This document shows positions 10,362 to 18,691 of a stretch of 64,000 nt of DNA, piece by piece. How positions within the stretch are numbered: the stretch's first letter is position 1; each line of letters starts with the position of its first letter. Position numbers and translations under genes: made by a program. This DNA comes from Burkholderiales bacterium (lineage in GTDB: Bacteria; Pseudomonadota; Gammaproteobacteria; Burkholderiales; Burkholderiaceae_C). The stretch is taken from contig JACRAZ010000003.1 in NCBI GenBank assembly GCA_016213205.1, positions 1-64,000 on the forward strand, written 5' to 3'. The notes under the pieces are model-generated. The model searched no databases. It was not told the origin of the DNA and was given only the letters and a program-made list of their open reading frames with translations.

Positions 10362-11477
10362 ATGCGCCGCGCCCTGTCAACCTCCCCTGCCGCAACCCTG
10401 TCCCCGGCCACCGCGCCGGCCACGCCACAGCCTGCGGGTCAGCGCGCGGGCCTGACGCTGGACGTGCGCCTGCTGTGGCTGCCCGAGGCGCTGCCCGGCA
10501 CCTTGTTCGCCGCGCTGGATGTGCTGCGCACCGCGCAGGGCCTGCACCGGCTGCGCCAGCCGCGCCAGGCCGCGCCGCTGCGCTGGCGCGTCGTGGGGCC
10601 CTCGGGCCGTGCCATCGCAACGCCGTTTGCCGAGCCGCCGCGCCGCGCCGCGCGTGGCCCCGCGCCACACCGCCTGCTGGTGGTGCCCGGCCTCTCGGCC
10701 GACGATGCGCCGCACCTGGGCGAGATCGTCGAGCGCCACGCGGCCGCGCTGCAACTGGTGCAGCAACACGCTGCCTCAGGTGGCTGGATCGCCACCTGCT
10801 TCACGGGCCTGGCGCTGCCGGCACGGCTGGGGTTGCTGGACGGCCACCGCGTCGCCGGCCCCTGGCCCTACCTGAGCTGGATGCGCCGCAACTACCCGCA
10901 CTGCGATTTCAGCGGCACCGAGCCGCTGGGCCTGCATGGCCAGGTCTTCAGCGCGGTGGCACCGCCACTGGCCACCGAGCTGATGCTGCGCGTGATCGCC
11001 CACCTGCTGGACCCCGACCTCGCATCGGCCTGCGCCCGCGTGCTGCTGCACCAGCCCGAGCGCCAGCAGGCCGTGCCCGCGCTGGCCGAGCGGCAGTGGC
11101 TGCAACGCACCTCGGACAGCCCGGTGGCGCGCGCGATGCAATGGCTGCAGGATCACATCGAGCATCCCTATCACCTGAAAGAACTGGTGGCTGCTTCGGC
11201 CTGCAGCGAGCGCACGCTGCTGCGCCACTTCCAGCAGGCCACCGGCAAGACCCCCTTGCAGCACCTGCAGCGGCTGCGGGTGGAACGCGCCAAGCTGCTG
11301 CTGGAAACCACGCTGCACGGCCTGGATGCCATTGCCGAGGCCTGCGGTTATGCCGACACCGCCTCGATGCGCCGGCTGTTCCGGCGCGAGACCGGGCTGA
11401 CGATGGCGGCCCACCGGCAGCGCCACGCCTTGCGCGCGCGGCGGCCGCACTGGAAGGTGCGCCGCCCGGCGCGCTGA
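10362..11477 (+). CDS. GlxA-type AraC-family transcriptional regulator
   Basis: A 371-residue regulator. An N-terminal DJ-1/PfpI class I glutamine-amidotransferase-like domain (about 25-210) has the elbow cysteine in GGWIATCFTGLALP. A C-terminal AraC/XylS double helix-turn-helix follows (about 260-360; LKELVAASACSERTLLRHFQ and IAEACGYADTASMRRLFRRE). Such proteins commonly activate amino acid or quaternary amine catabolism; the ligand here is unknown. The first 25 residues are low-complexity, so the true start may be slightly downstream. Divergent from the M20 peptidase gene. Confidence 0.85.
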   Translation: MRRALSTSPAATLSPATAPATPQPAGQRAGLTLDVRLLWLPEALPGTLFAALDVLRTAQGLHRLRQPRQAAPLRWRVVGPSGRAIATPFAEPPRRAARGPAPHRLLVVPGLSADDAPHLGEIVERHAAALQLVQQHAASGGWIATCFTGLALPARLGLLDGHRVAGPWPYLSWMRRNYPHCDFSGTEPLGLHGQVFSAVAPPLATELMLRVIAHLLDPDLASACARVLLHQPERQQAVPALAERQWLQRTSDSPVARAMQWLQDHIEHPYHLKELVAASACSERTLLRHFQQATGKTPLQHLQRLRVERAKLLLETTLHGLDAIAEACGYADTASMRRLFRRETGLTMAAHRQRHALRARRPHWKVRRPAR

Positions 11478-11586
11478 GCCTGCCCGGCGGTGCCTGCGCA
11501 ACACCCGCCATGCGCAGGGCACCGGCCCTGCAGCGGGCCGAGCGATGCCCTGCTCCTCGGGCTGCGTGGCACATCCTGTCGCCGAT

Positions 11587-12513
11587 CTACCGGGCTGCCC
11601 GCCGCCGCCCCGCCAGACGCACACGCACCGCCGCCGCCGCCTCGCGCAAGGCTGCGACGAAAGGCTCGCGCAGCGGGCTGGGCGCACGCAGTTCCGGCAG
11701 CACAAGCCCGACGTGAAACGGCACGCGCACCGACAGCGCTCGCATCTGCAAGTCCGGCCCGGCCAGTTCCAGCGCCGTCAGCGGGTTGACGATGGCCACG
11801 CCCAGGCCCTGGCGCACCAGCGCGCACACCGTCACCGCGCTGCCGGCCTCCAGTGCCAGCACACGCTGCACCCGGTGCTGCGCAAACAGCGCATCGAGCT
11901 GCTGGCGGTAGGGGTCCTCGGGCGCCAGGCTCACGAAGGGCTGGCCGGCAAAGTCCTGCGGGCGCAGCACGCGGCGGGCCAGCAGCGGGTGGCCCGCCGG
12001 CAGCACTGCCACCTCGTCCACCTGCAGCAGCGGCAGCCGCGTGGTGCCGGCTGGGGCCTCGGGCTGTTCGGTCAGGCCGAGGTCGAAGCCCTGCTCGGTG
12101 AGCCGCGATTCGAGCAGCGGCGATTCGAGCGCGGTGATCGTGACGCTGGCCTGGGCATGCCGGGCCAAGAAGCGCCGGGTGGCCTCGGGCAGCAGCGCAT
12201 GCGCCAGCGCGGGCAGGCAGGCCACCGACAGCCGGCCCTCGGCAAAGTGGCGCAGCGAACCCGCGGTGGCGGCAATGCGTTCGAGCCCGATGAACGAGCG
12301 CTCCACCTCCTCGCGCAGGGCCAGCGCACGCACCGTGGGCCGCAGCCGGCCGCGCACGCGGTCGAACAGGTTCATCTGCAGCACCTGTTCCAGGCGCGCC
12401 AGCTCGCGGCTCACGGTGGGTTGCGAGCTGTGCAGCAGCTCGGCCGCGCGGGTGACGCTGCCGGTGAGCATCAGCGCGCGGAACACCTCCACATGGCGGT
12501 GCGTCAGGTTCAT
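11587..12513 (-). CDS. lysR: LysR-family regulator, lysR of lysA
   Basis: A 308-residue LysR protein: winged helix at about 1-65 (RAAELLHSSQPTVSRELARL) and a periplasmic-binding-protein-like effector domain behind it. Remembered Escherichia coli LysR aligns closely throughout, including SQPTVSRELAR, LFDRVRGRL, LSVACLP, ESPLLE, DLGLTE and VNPLTAL. The gene is divergent from lysA, as in E. coli, where LysR activates lysA when diaminopimelate accumulates. ATG 12513 is preferred over upstream in-frame starts because it matches family N-termini and leaves an operator region. Confidence 0.88.
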   Translation of the reverse strand: MNLTHRHVEVFRALMLTGSVTRAAELLHSSQPTVSRELARLEQVLQMNLFDRVRGRLRPTVRALALREEVERSFIGLERIAATAGSLRHFAEGRLSVACLPALAHALLPEATRRFLARHAQASVTITALESPLLESRLTEQGFDLGLTEQPEAPAGTTRLPLLQVDEVAVLPAGHPLLARRVLRPQDFAGQPFVSLAPEDPYRQQLDALFAQHRVQRVLALEAGSAVTVCALVRQGLGVAIVNPLTALELAGPDLQMRALSVRVPFHVGLVLPELRAPSPLREPFVAALREAAAAVRVRLAGRRRAAR

Positions 12514-12589
12514 GGCCCATATCCGGATTGCATGGATGGCGCACGATACGCTATTTGCCTGAATGCCATGGCGGCGGCATGATGCCGTG
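12514..12589. promoter_or_regulatory. lysR-lysA divergent control region
   Basis: This 76-bp gap must hold both promoters and the LysR site. ATCCGGAT (12521-12528) is an 8-bp palindrome, and ATCC/GGAT (12521-12524, 12534-12537) form a second inverted pair. LysR-type sites are typically T-N11-A with interrupted dyads. The exact operator cannot be fixed by eye. Confidence 0.4.
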
Positions 12590-13834
12590 ATGAACCCGTT
12601 CGCCCCCGCCCTGCTGCGCCAGCTGGCGCAGGCCCACGGCACCCCGCTGTGGGTGTACGACGCCGCCACCATCCGCGCGCGCATTGCCGCGCTGCGCGCC
12701 TTCGACACCATCCGCTTCGCGCAGAAGGCCAATTCCAACCTGCACATCCTGCGGCTGATGCGCGCCGAGGGCGTGGTGGTGGATGCGGTCTCGCTGGGCG
12801 AGATCCGGCGCGCGCTGGCCGCCGGCTACACCGCCCGCGGCGAGGGCGTGCCCGGCATCGTGTTCACCGCCGACCTGATCGACCGCGCCACGCTGGCCAC
12901 CGTGGTGGCCGAGGGCATCCCGGTGAACGCCGGCTCGATCGACATGCTGCACCAGCTGGGCGCGGCCTCGCCGGGCCATCGGGTGTGGCTGCGCATCAAC
13001 CCCGGCTTCGGCCACGGCCACAGCAACAAGACCAACACCGGCGGCGAGCACAGCAAGCACGGCATCTGGCATGCCGACCTGCCGCAGGCGGTGGCGGCGC
13101 TGCGGGCGCACGGCCTGCAGCTTCAGGGCCTGCACATGCACATCGGCTCCGGCGTGGACTACGGCCACCTGCAGCAGGTGTGCGAGGCGATGGTGATGAT
13201 GGTCGAGCGCCTGGGCCAGCCGGTGCATGCCATCTCGGCCGGCGGCGGCCTCTCGATCCCCTACCGCGAGGGCGAGCCGCGCATCGACACCGCGCACTAC
13301 CACGCGCTGTGGGATGCGGCGCGCCGGCGCATCGCTGCCCGGCTGGGCCACCCGGTGCAACTGGAGATCGAGCCCGGGCGCTACTTGGTGGCCGAGGCCG
13401 GCGTGCTGCTGGCCGAGGTGCGCGCCACCAAGACCATGGGCTCGCGCTTCTTCGCGCTGGTGGATGCCGGCTTCAACGAGCTGGTGCGCCCCTCGATGTA
13501 CGGCAGCCACCACGAGATCAGCGTGCTGGCGGCCGACGACGCGCCGCGCGCACCGCGCGCCACCGTGGTGGCCGGCCCGCTGTGCGAATCGGGCGACGTG
13601 TTCACGCAGGGCGAAGGCGGCGTGGTGCTCTCGCGCGAGCTGCCCGAGGCCCGGGTGGGCGACCTGCTGGTCTTCCACGATGCCGGGGCCTACGGGGCCT
13701 CGATGTCGAGCAACTACAACTCGCGGCCGCTGGCCGCCGAGGTGCTGGTGGACGGCGGCCGCACGCGCCTGGTCCGGCGCCGCCAGACGATGGACGAGCT
13801 GCTGGCGCTGGAATCGGTGGGCGACGACGCCTAA
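12590..13834 (+). CDS. lysA: diaminopimelate decarboxylase (Escherichia-like type)
   Basis: PLP enzyme that decarboxylates meso-diaminopimelate to L-lysine, the last step of lysine synthesis. The PLP lysine is Lys46 in RFAQKANSN. Other family motifs are HMHIGSGVDY, SAGGGLS, EIEPGRYLV and GPLCESGDVF, with Tyr in SMSSNYNSRP. The 414-residue protein matches remembered E. coli LysA over long stretches, including the segment FGHGHSNKTNTGGEHSKHGIW. ATG 12590 is preferred to the in-frame ATG at 12563. Its stop codon overlaps that of the convergent monohaem gene within the four bases CTAA. Confidence 0.93.
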   Translation: MNPFAPALLRQLAQAHGTPLWVYDAATIRARIAALRAFDTIRFAQKANSNLHILRLMRAEGVVVDAVSLGEIRRALAAGYTARGEGVPGIVFTADLIDRATLATVVAEGIPVNAGSIDMLHQLGAASPGHRVWLRINPGFGHGHSNKTNTGGEHSKHGIWHADLPQAVAALRAHGLQLQGLHMHIGSGVDYGHLQQVCEAMVMMVERLGQPVHAISAGGGLSIPYREGEPRIDTAHYHALWDAARRRIAARLGHPVQLEIEPGRYLVAEAGVLLAEVRATKTMGSRFFALVDAGFNELVRPSMYGSHHEISVLAADDAPRAPRATVVAGPLCESGDVFTQGEGGVVLSRELPEARVGDLLVFHDAGAYGASMSSNYNSRPLAAEVLVDGGRTRLVRRRQTMDELLALESVGDDA

Positions 13835-14949
13835 CGCTGGGTCGACGCGGCTGATTGCGTCGCGTCACGACGCTGCTGCTCCCAGCCGCGGGCGGCATCG
13901 AGCAGCGTGGCGAAGGCATCCCCCTGTTCGAGCAGCGCCCGCTTCAGCGGTGCATCCAGCGGCGCCTCGATGCCGGTCTGGTCGCGCGGCATGCGGTCTT
14001 CGCGCACGGCGTCCAGCAGGCGCCGGATCTCGCCGGCCGCATGCGCGGGCGTCTGCAGCAGCACCAGGCGCTTGCTCTTGTCCGGGTTGTCGGGCACGTG
14101 GCACTGGTCGCACTGCGATTCACGCAGCCGCAGCGCCAGCGCCTTGTAGCTGGCCTCCAGGCGCGGCAGGTAGGGGTTGTCGTTGCGGTACAGGCCGTCG
14201 AACAGGCTCACCTTGGGCTGGGTGCGGCCGTTCGTGTCGGTCCACATCCAGCGCCCATCGAAGCTGGGCGCGGCCTGCCAGCGCACGGCCTGCAGCGGCG
14301 CGCGCCCGCCATGGGTGGTGAACTGCGCCACCTTGACGATGCCGGCCGAGGGGTCCCACCAGAGCAGCAGTTCACTCGCGTTCTGGTAGGTGGCCCACTT
14401 GTCGTCCTCGTGCCAGAACGGGTACGGAAACTGGCCCGGCGACAGGCGGTTGCGGAAGGCCGTGGCCAGGCGGATCTGGAACAAACCCTCGGCGCCCACC
14501 CATTGCACCCGGTGCTCGCCATTGAACATGAACAGCGGCAGGTACATGCCGGCCAGCACGTCCGGCGCGAACTGGGTCAGGCCGGTGTCCTTCAGCGCCA
14601 GCGAGGCGTTGCGCTGGCGGCCCCAGAGCACGACCTCGTTGAGCCGGCCACGCAGCGGCGCGTTGTCGAACAGCGCACGCCGGCAGGCGTCGAACGCGGT
14701 GCTGTCGCCCGGCGCGGCCAGCGGGCAATGGCGGGCCAGCTGTGCGGCCAGTTCGGCCCCGGCCGCCCGCACCGCCTGCCAGGCGGGCTCGGGTGGCTCG
14801 GTGGCCGAGGGCTCGGGCAGCTTCACCGCGGCCGCGGTGGCGCTGGCGGCCAGCGCCAGGGCGCCGGCACTGCCGGCGAACACGCTGCCGGCCACGCCCC
14901 ATGCATGCGCCGTGCGCCGGCGCCAGGCCGGCAGGTTCAGGATCGTCAT
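13831..14949 (-). CDS. putative periplasmic monohaem cytochrome c-type protein
   Basis: A 372-residue protein with an N-terminal Sec signal or membrane anchor (about 12-41). A single haem-attachment motif, CDQCH, lies near residue 277. The region between holds conserved aromatic-rich segments (FPYPFWHEDDKWATYQ, ELLLWWDPSAG, DGRWMWTDTNGR) that I cannot assign to a family. The C-terminus is charged. It sits 13 nt downstream of the tandem substrate-binding protein genes on the same strand and is probably co-transcribed. A periplasmic redox role is inferred from the haem motif only. Confidence 0.7.
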   Translation of the reverse strand: MTILNLPAWRRRTAHAWGVAGSVFAGSAGALALAASATAAAVKLPEPSATEPPEPAWQAVRAAGAELAAQLARHCPLAAPGDSTAFDACRRALFDNAPLRGRLNEVVLWGRQRNASLALKDTGLTQFAPDVLAGMYLPLFMFNGEHRVQWVGAEGLFQIRLATAFRNRLSPGQFPYPFWHEDDKWATYQNASELLLWWDPSAGIVKVAQFTTHGGRAPLQAVRWQAAPSFDGRWMWTDTNGRTQPKVSLFDGLYRNDNPYLPRLEASYKALALRLRESQCDQCHVPDNPDKSKRLVLLQTPAHAAGEIRRLLDAVREDRMPRDQTGIEAPLDAPLKRALLEQGDAFATLLDAARGWEQQRRDATQSAASTQR

Positions 14950-14962
14950 GACGCGCTCCCTG

Positions 14963-16099
14963 CTATCCGGCCAGGCGGCCGAAACGGTCGATCACGACCA
15001 GGTCGACGTGCTGCGAACCTTCCCGGCTGTGGGGCGTGTAGGCCACGCGGTAGCCGCCCAGGTCGGTGTTCAGCCGGCCCAGCGCGTCGCGCAGCCGCTG
15101 CCGGCTGACCGCGCCGCCCTGCGCCGCCAGGCGGGCCGCCTCCACGGCCACGCGGCCGGCGATGTAGCCCTCGAGCGTGGTGACGCCCAGCGTCGCCCCC
15201 TTGCCGGCGGTGGCCAGGTCGCGCTGGCACTGGCCCACGACGCCGGTGCCCAGCGCCCCGGGCCGCGGCACGACCAGGCTCATCACCACGCTGCGGCCGG
15301 CGCGCGCCACGCCGTCGATCAGGTCCTGCCCGGCAAACGAGGAAGCGAACACCATGCCGCGGAACTGCGCACGGTTGAGCTGCTCCAGGATGGCCAGCGC
15401 CGGCCCGGCGTTGGTGGTGAACATCACCGCCTCGACCTTGGCCGCCATGAGCTGGCGCGTCACCTCCACCTGCGCGCTGGCGTTGCGGTCGATGCCGATG
15501 GCCACCGTGGGCTTCAGCCCGACGGCGTTCAGCGCGTCGGTCATCGCCGCCAGGTTGGCCTGGGAGGTGTCCTGCAGGTAGACGTAGCCCACGCGCTGGA
15601 AGCCGTAGGACTTGATGTAGCCGACGATGCGCCGGTACTCCACGTCGTAGCCGGCCCGCACGTGCACGGCATGCTCGGCCGCCTTGCCGCGGATGCCCAT
15701 GTTGCCGCTGGCGGTGCCGATCATCGCGATCTGGTGCTGCTGCACCAGGCCCAGGCAGGCTTCCGCGGCGGCGCCGCTGGTCAGGCCCAGCAGGCCGATC
15801 ACCCCGCCTTCGATCAACTGGCGCGTGTTCGCGACGCAGCGGTCGCGCACGCCACCGTCGTCCAGCGTCTGCAATTCGAACTGCAGGCCACGCGGGCCCT
15901 CCTGCCGGTTGGCGGCCGCCAGTGCCGCGGCCACGCCGGCCTGCACGTCGCGCCCGTAGTGGGCCTGTGCACCACTGAGCGATGCCGATTGACCGAAACG
16001 CACCCGGCGGTCTTCCAGCGCCCAGGCCCGCGTTGGCAGCGTGGCGAACGCGGCCGCCCCGGCGGCGATGAGCTGGGTGATGAGCTGTCTGCGCTGCAT
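14963..16099 (-). CDS. branched-chain amino acid-type ABC substrate-binding protein, copy 2
   Basis: A 378-residue type I periplasmic binding protein (Peripla_BP_6; LivJ/UrtA-like), with the N-terminal FGQSASLSGAQAHYG ligand-loop pattern and the GLLGLTSGAAAEA hinge region. The signal peptide carries twin arginines (MQRRQLITQL) and ends near ALPTRAWA, so Tat export is possible; there is no lipobox. It is clearly paralogous to the adjacent 16116-17258 gene. No permease or ATPase gene lies next to either copy. The ligand is unknown; sensing rather than uptake is an alternative role. Confidence 0.85.
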   Translation of the reverse strand: MQRRQLITQLIAAGAAAFATLPTRAWALEDRRVRFGQSASLSGAQAHYGRDVQAGVAAALAAANRQEGPRGLQFELQTLDDGGVRDRCVANTRQLIEGGVIGLLGLTSGAAAEACLGLVQQHQIAMIGTASGNMGIRGKAAEHAVHVRAGYDVEYRRIVGYIKSYGFQRVGYVYLQDTSQANLAAMTDALNAVGLKPTVAIGIDRNASAQVEVTRQLMAAKVEAVMFTTNAGPALAILEQLNRAQFRGMVFASSFAGQDLIDGVARAGRSVVMSLVVPRPGALGTGVVGQCQRDLATAGKGATLGVTTLEGYIAGRVAVEAARLAAQGGAVSRQRLRDALGRLNTDLGGYRVAYTPHSREGSQHVDLVVIDRFGRLAG

Positions 16100-16115
16100 G
16101 GTCGCCCGCCCCCGC

Positions 16116-17258
16116 TCACCCGACCAGCCGGCCGAAGCGGTCGACCGCGATCAGGTCGACATACCGCGAGCCCTGGTTGCTGGCCCCGAAATCGACCCGG
16201 TAGCCGCCCAGGTCGCTGCGCAGGCCGGCCAGCGCGTCGCGCAGCCGGGCCCGCGTGGCGCCACCGGCCTTGTGGGCCGCCAGCGCCGCCTCCACCGCGG
16301 TGCGGCCGGCGATGTAGCCCTCGAGCGTGGTGATGCCCATGCGGGCGCCGTTGCCCAGCAGCGCCAGGTCGCGCTTGCACTGGGACACGATGCTGACGGC
16401 CATCGCGGTGGGGCGCGGCACCACCATGCTCATCACGCAGCTCTGCTTGCGTGCGGTGAGCGTGTCGATCAGGTCCTGGCCGGCAAACGACGAGGCGTAG
16501 AACAGGCCGGGAAAGCGGGCCCGCGACATGTGGTCGATGATCGCGGCCACCGGCGCGGCATTGGCGGTGAACAGCACGCAATCCAGGCGCCCGGCCAGCA
16601 GCTCGTTGGCCGCCGGCTCGAAGCTGGTGGCATTGCGGTCGATCGTCAGCGCCACGCGGGGTTCGATCTCCAGCAGCTTCAGGGCCTGGTTCATCGCCTC
16701 CAGGTTGGCGTTGGAGGTGTCGGCCAGCGTCACCACGCCCACGCGCTGCGCGCCGAAATCCTTGATGTAGCCCACCATGCGGCGGTACTCGATGTCGTAG
16801 CCGGCGCGCACATGAAACGCACCCCTGGCCTGGGCCGAGCGAATGCCCATGTTGCCGCTGGCGGTGCCCAGCATCGCGATGCGGGCGTCCTCCACCACCG
16901 GCATGCAGGCCTCGGCCCCGGCGCCGCTGGTCAGCCCGACGAGGCCGACCACTTCGCCTTCGGCGAGTGCCATCACGTTCTTCAGGCAGCGTGAGCGCAC
17001 ACCGCCGTCATCCAGGGTCTGCAGCTCGAAGCGCAGGCCGTGGCTGGCCTCCGCGGCCGACGCGGCGGCGAAGGCCGCCGCAATGCCATTGCGCACATCC
17101 GCGCCGTAGGCAGCCTGGCCGCCCGTGAGCGAGGCCGATTGCCCGAAGCGCAGCACGCGCGCCCCGCCATTCGCCGACGTGGCCGCGCGGGCCGCGGGCC
17201 ATGCCGACAGGCCGAGGCCGGCCGCTGACATCGTGTGCAAGAAGTGTCTGCGCTGCAT
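16116..17258 (-). CDS. branched-chain amino acid-type ABC substrate-binding protein, copy 1
   Basis: A 380-residue type I periplasmic binding protein with FGQSASLTGGQAAYG near the N-terminus and GLVGLTSGAGAEA in the first lobe. The signal peptide begins MQRRHFLHTM, a good twin-arginine motif. The paralogue 14963-16099 follows after a 16-nt gap and shares most motifs in the same order (LDDGGVR, GTASGNMGIRG/S, VRAGYD, SSFAGQDLID, GVTTLEGYIAGR-like). The pair arose by tandem duplication and then diverged. It heads a probable three-gene unit with the monohaem gene. Confidence 0.86.
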   Translation of the reverse strand: MQRRHFLHTMSAAGLGLSAWPAARAATSANGGARVLRFGQSASLTGGQAAYGADVRNGIAAAFAAASAAEASHGLRFELQTLDDGGVRSRCLKNVMALAEGEVVGLVGLTSGAGAEACMPVVEDARIAMLGTASGNMGIRSAQARGAFHVRAGYDIEYRRMVGYIKDFGAQRVGVVTLADTSNANLEAMNQALKLLEIEPRVALTIDRNATSFEPAANELLAGRLDCVLFTANAAPVAAIIDHMSRARFPGLFYASSFAGQDLIDTLTARKQSCVMSMVVPRPTAMAVSIVSQCKRDLALLGNGARMGITTLEGYIAGRTAVEAALAAHKAGGATRARLRDALAGLRSDLGGYRVDFGASNQGSRYVDLIAVDRFGRLVG

Positions 17259-17581
17259 GTCGTTCTCCCTGGTGTGTGGGGGGCCGGCGACCCCATGGGG
17301 AGAAGTTCGACTGATCGGCGAACTCGATTGAGCGCGGCTTGCCCCGCATTACCGCTGAATCTTCGTGTTACTGATTTCGATGCCCGCACACAACATCTGA
17401 CGCAGCTTCACAAGATGTCCTGGTCTGCCAGGTCGGGAAACCTCGACGCCAGGGCGTCGATGCTGCCTGGGTGTCGGGTCGAGATCCTTCGATGACGCTG
17501 TTTTTGATGGTTATTGGACAACCACCCTTCCCGCCCGGCCGCCGGCGACGGCCGCGGGTGCGCTGCGCGGGCCGCGCAGGG
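17259..17581. other. intergenic region with an 18-bp palindrome
   Basis: There is no convincing gene in these 323 bp. The region lies upstream of the tandem substrate-binding genes and downstream of the 106-residue membrane protein gene. It contains a perfect palindrome at 17443-17460 (TCGACGCC-AG-GGCGTCGA), suitable as a dimeric repressor operator or a hairpin. No promoter could be defined by eye. Confidence 0.6.
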
Positions 17582-17902
17582 TCAGGCGCCGCCGAAGCGC
17601 AGCACCCACACCCCGCCGGCCAAGGCGGCCAGGCCCAGCGCGAACCAGCGTGTCCGGTGCCTGGCGGCCGCCAGCGCCACCACGGCCTGGGCCAGCCAGC
17701 AGCCGGCCAGCAGCAAGCCGGCGGCGATGGCCCGGTTGCCCGAGCCGTCTTCGGGCAAGGGGCCGCTGAAGCCGGGGTCGAGCTCACGCATCCAGCCGTA
17801 GCGATGGGCCGGCAACAGCAGCAGGCCCAGCAGGCACGCGAGGTACGCGGCCTGGGCAACCCAGGCCACGGCTCGCACGGCGCGGCTGCGCTGCGCGCTC
17901 AC
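17582..17902 (-). CDS. small three-helix membrane protein overlapping a lysozyme-like gene
   Basis: A 106-residue hydrophobic protein with about three membrane segments (near 13-32, 61-79 and 86-104). A polar loop between the first two contains RYGWMRELDPGFSGPLPEDGSGNR. The GTG start overlaps the upstream stop as GTGA, so translation is coupled to the lysozyme-like gene. No family is recognised. Obligate pairing of a putative cell-wall hydrolase with a small membrane protein suggests an immunity or holin-like role, but this is inference only. Confidence 0.65.
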   Translation of the reverse strand: MSAQRSRAVRAVAWVAQAAYLACLLGLLLLPAHRYGWMRELDPGFSGPLPEDGSGNRAIAAGLLLAGCWLAQAVVALAAARHRTRWFALGLAALAGGVWVLRFGGA

Positions 17903-18567
17903 ATCAACAGGCCGGCAAAGCGGCTGAGGTTGCGCACGATGAAGTCTCCGTAGCTCGTGTTGGTGCGGATCTGCGTCAGCGACAGCCCGCTGCCACGGTT
18001 GTAGCGCGCGCCGAGAACCCGGATCGCATCGGTCGTCAGGCCGGGGCGCCCGGTCTGGAGCCCGTCGCGGTCGATCAGCTGACGCAGGTGACGGCCGACA
18101 ACATCGATGTTGAACACGTCCTGCTCCAGGCAGGTCGCCAGCTGGCGCAGTTGCTCCTGCGTGGTGGTGGCCGGGTTCATGCCGAGTGTCTGCGCGGCCG
18201 TGCGAAGCTGCATGCTGACCGCGCCGAACGAGGTGCGTCCCGGCGTGTGGGTGATGGTGAGGTGGCGGTCCATCCAGTCGGGGCCGCTCCAGTCGAATGA
18301 ACGCACTTCGAACGCCACGCGGTCGATCAGCATCGGGTCGCCGCCGGCCTCGATCCAGCAGACACCGGCCAGCACCTCGGCCGGGAAGCCCTCGCGCAGC
18401 GACACGGCCCGGATCTGGGTGCGGTTGTGGCGCACCCAGGCGTCCTTCCAGCGCTGGATGTAGGCACGGCCGCCGCCCAGGCGCTCGGGCCAGGCCTTCC
18501 AGCGCATCACATGGAAGGGGCCCCAGTTCGGGGACCCATTGGAGACCTCGCACACCAGTTCGCCCAT
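17899..18567 (-). CDS. lysozyme/transglycosylase-like protein, no signal peptide
   Basis: A 222-residue soluble protein with no signal peptide or membrane segment. The pattern resembles the goose-lysozyme/SLT fold: a possible catalytic Glu73 in AGVCWIEAGGDP, then GAVSMQL (115-121) where SLT proteins have G-x-M-Q-I, and ARYNRG (187-192) where they have A-Y-N-x-G. The N-terminus has a Trp-rich segment (WGPFHVMRWKAW). A membrane-protein gene overlaps its stop codon. The fold assignment is from motif spacing only. A secreted effector, phage-derived hydrolase or unrelated protein remain possible. Confidence 0.55.
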   Translation of the reverse strand: MGELVCEVSNGSPNWGPFHVMRWKAWPERLGGGRAYIQRWKDAWVRHNRTQIRAVSLREGFPAEVLAGVCWIEAGGDPMLIDRVAFEVRSFDWSGPDWMDRHLTITHTPGRTSFGAVSMQLRTAAQTLGMNPATTTQEQLRQLATCLEQDVFNIDVVGRHLRQLIDRDGLQTGRPGLTTDAIRVLGARYNRGSGLSLTQIRTNTSYGDFIVRNLSRFAGLLM

Positions 18568-18691
18568 GCCACCCTCTGCACCTGTGATTGAAGCGGGCGA
18601 TTGTCGACACGGCAGGCGGCAGCGGCGTCGGCGGCGCCGCTTCAAACTGGGGAGCCGCCGCGCAGGACGCGTGCCGGCGGCCGGCGCAGCG

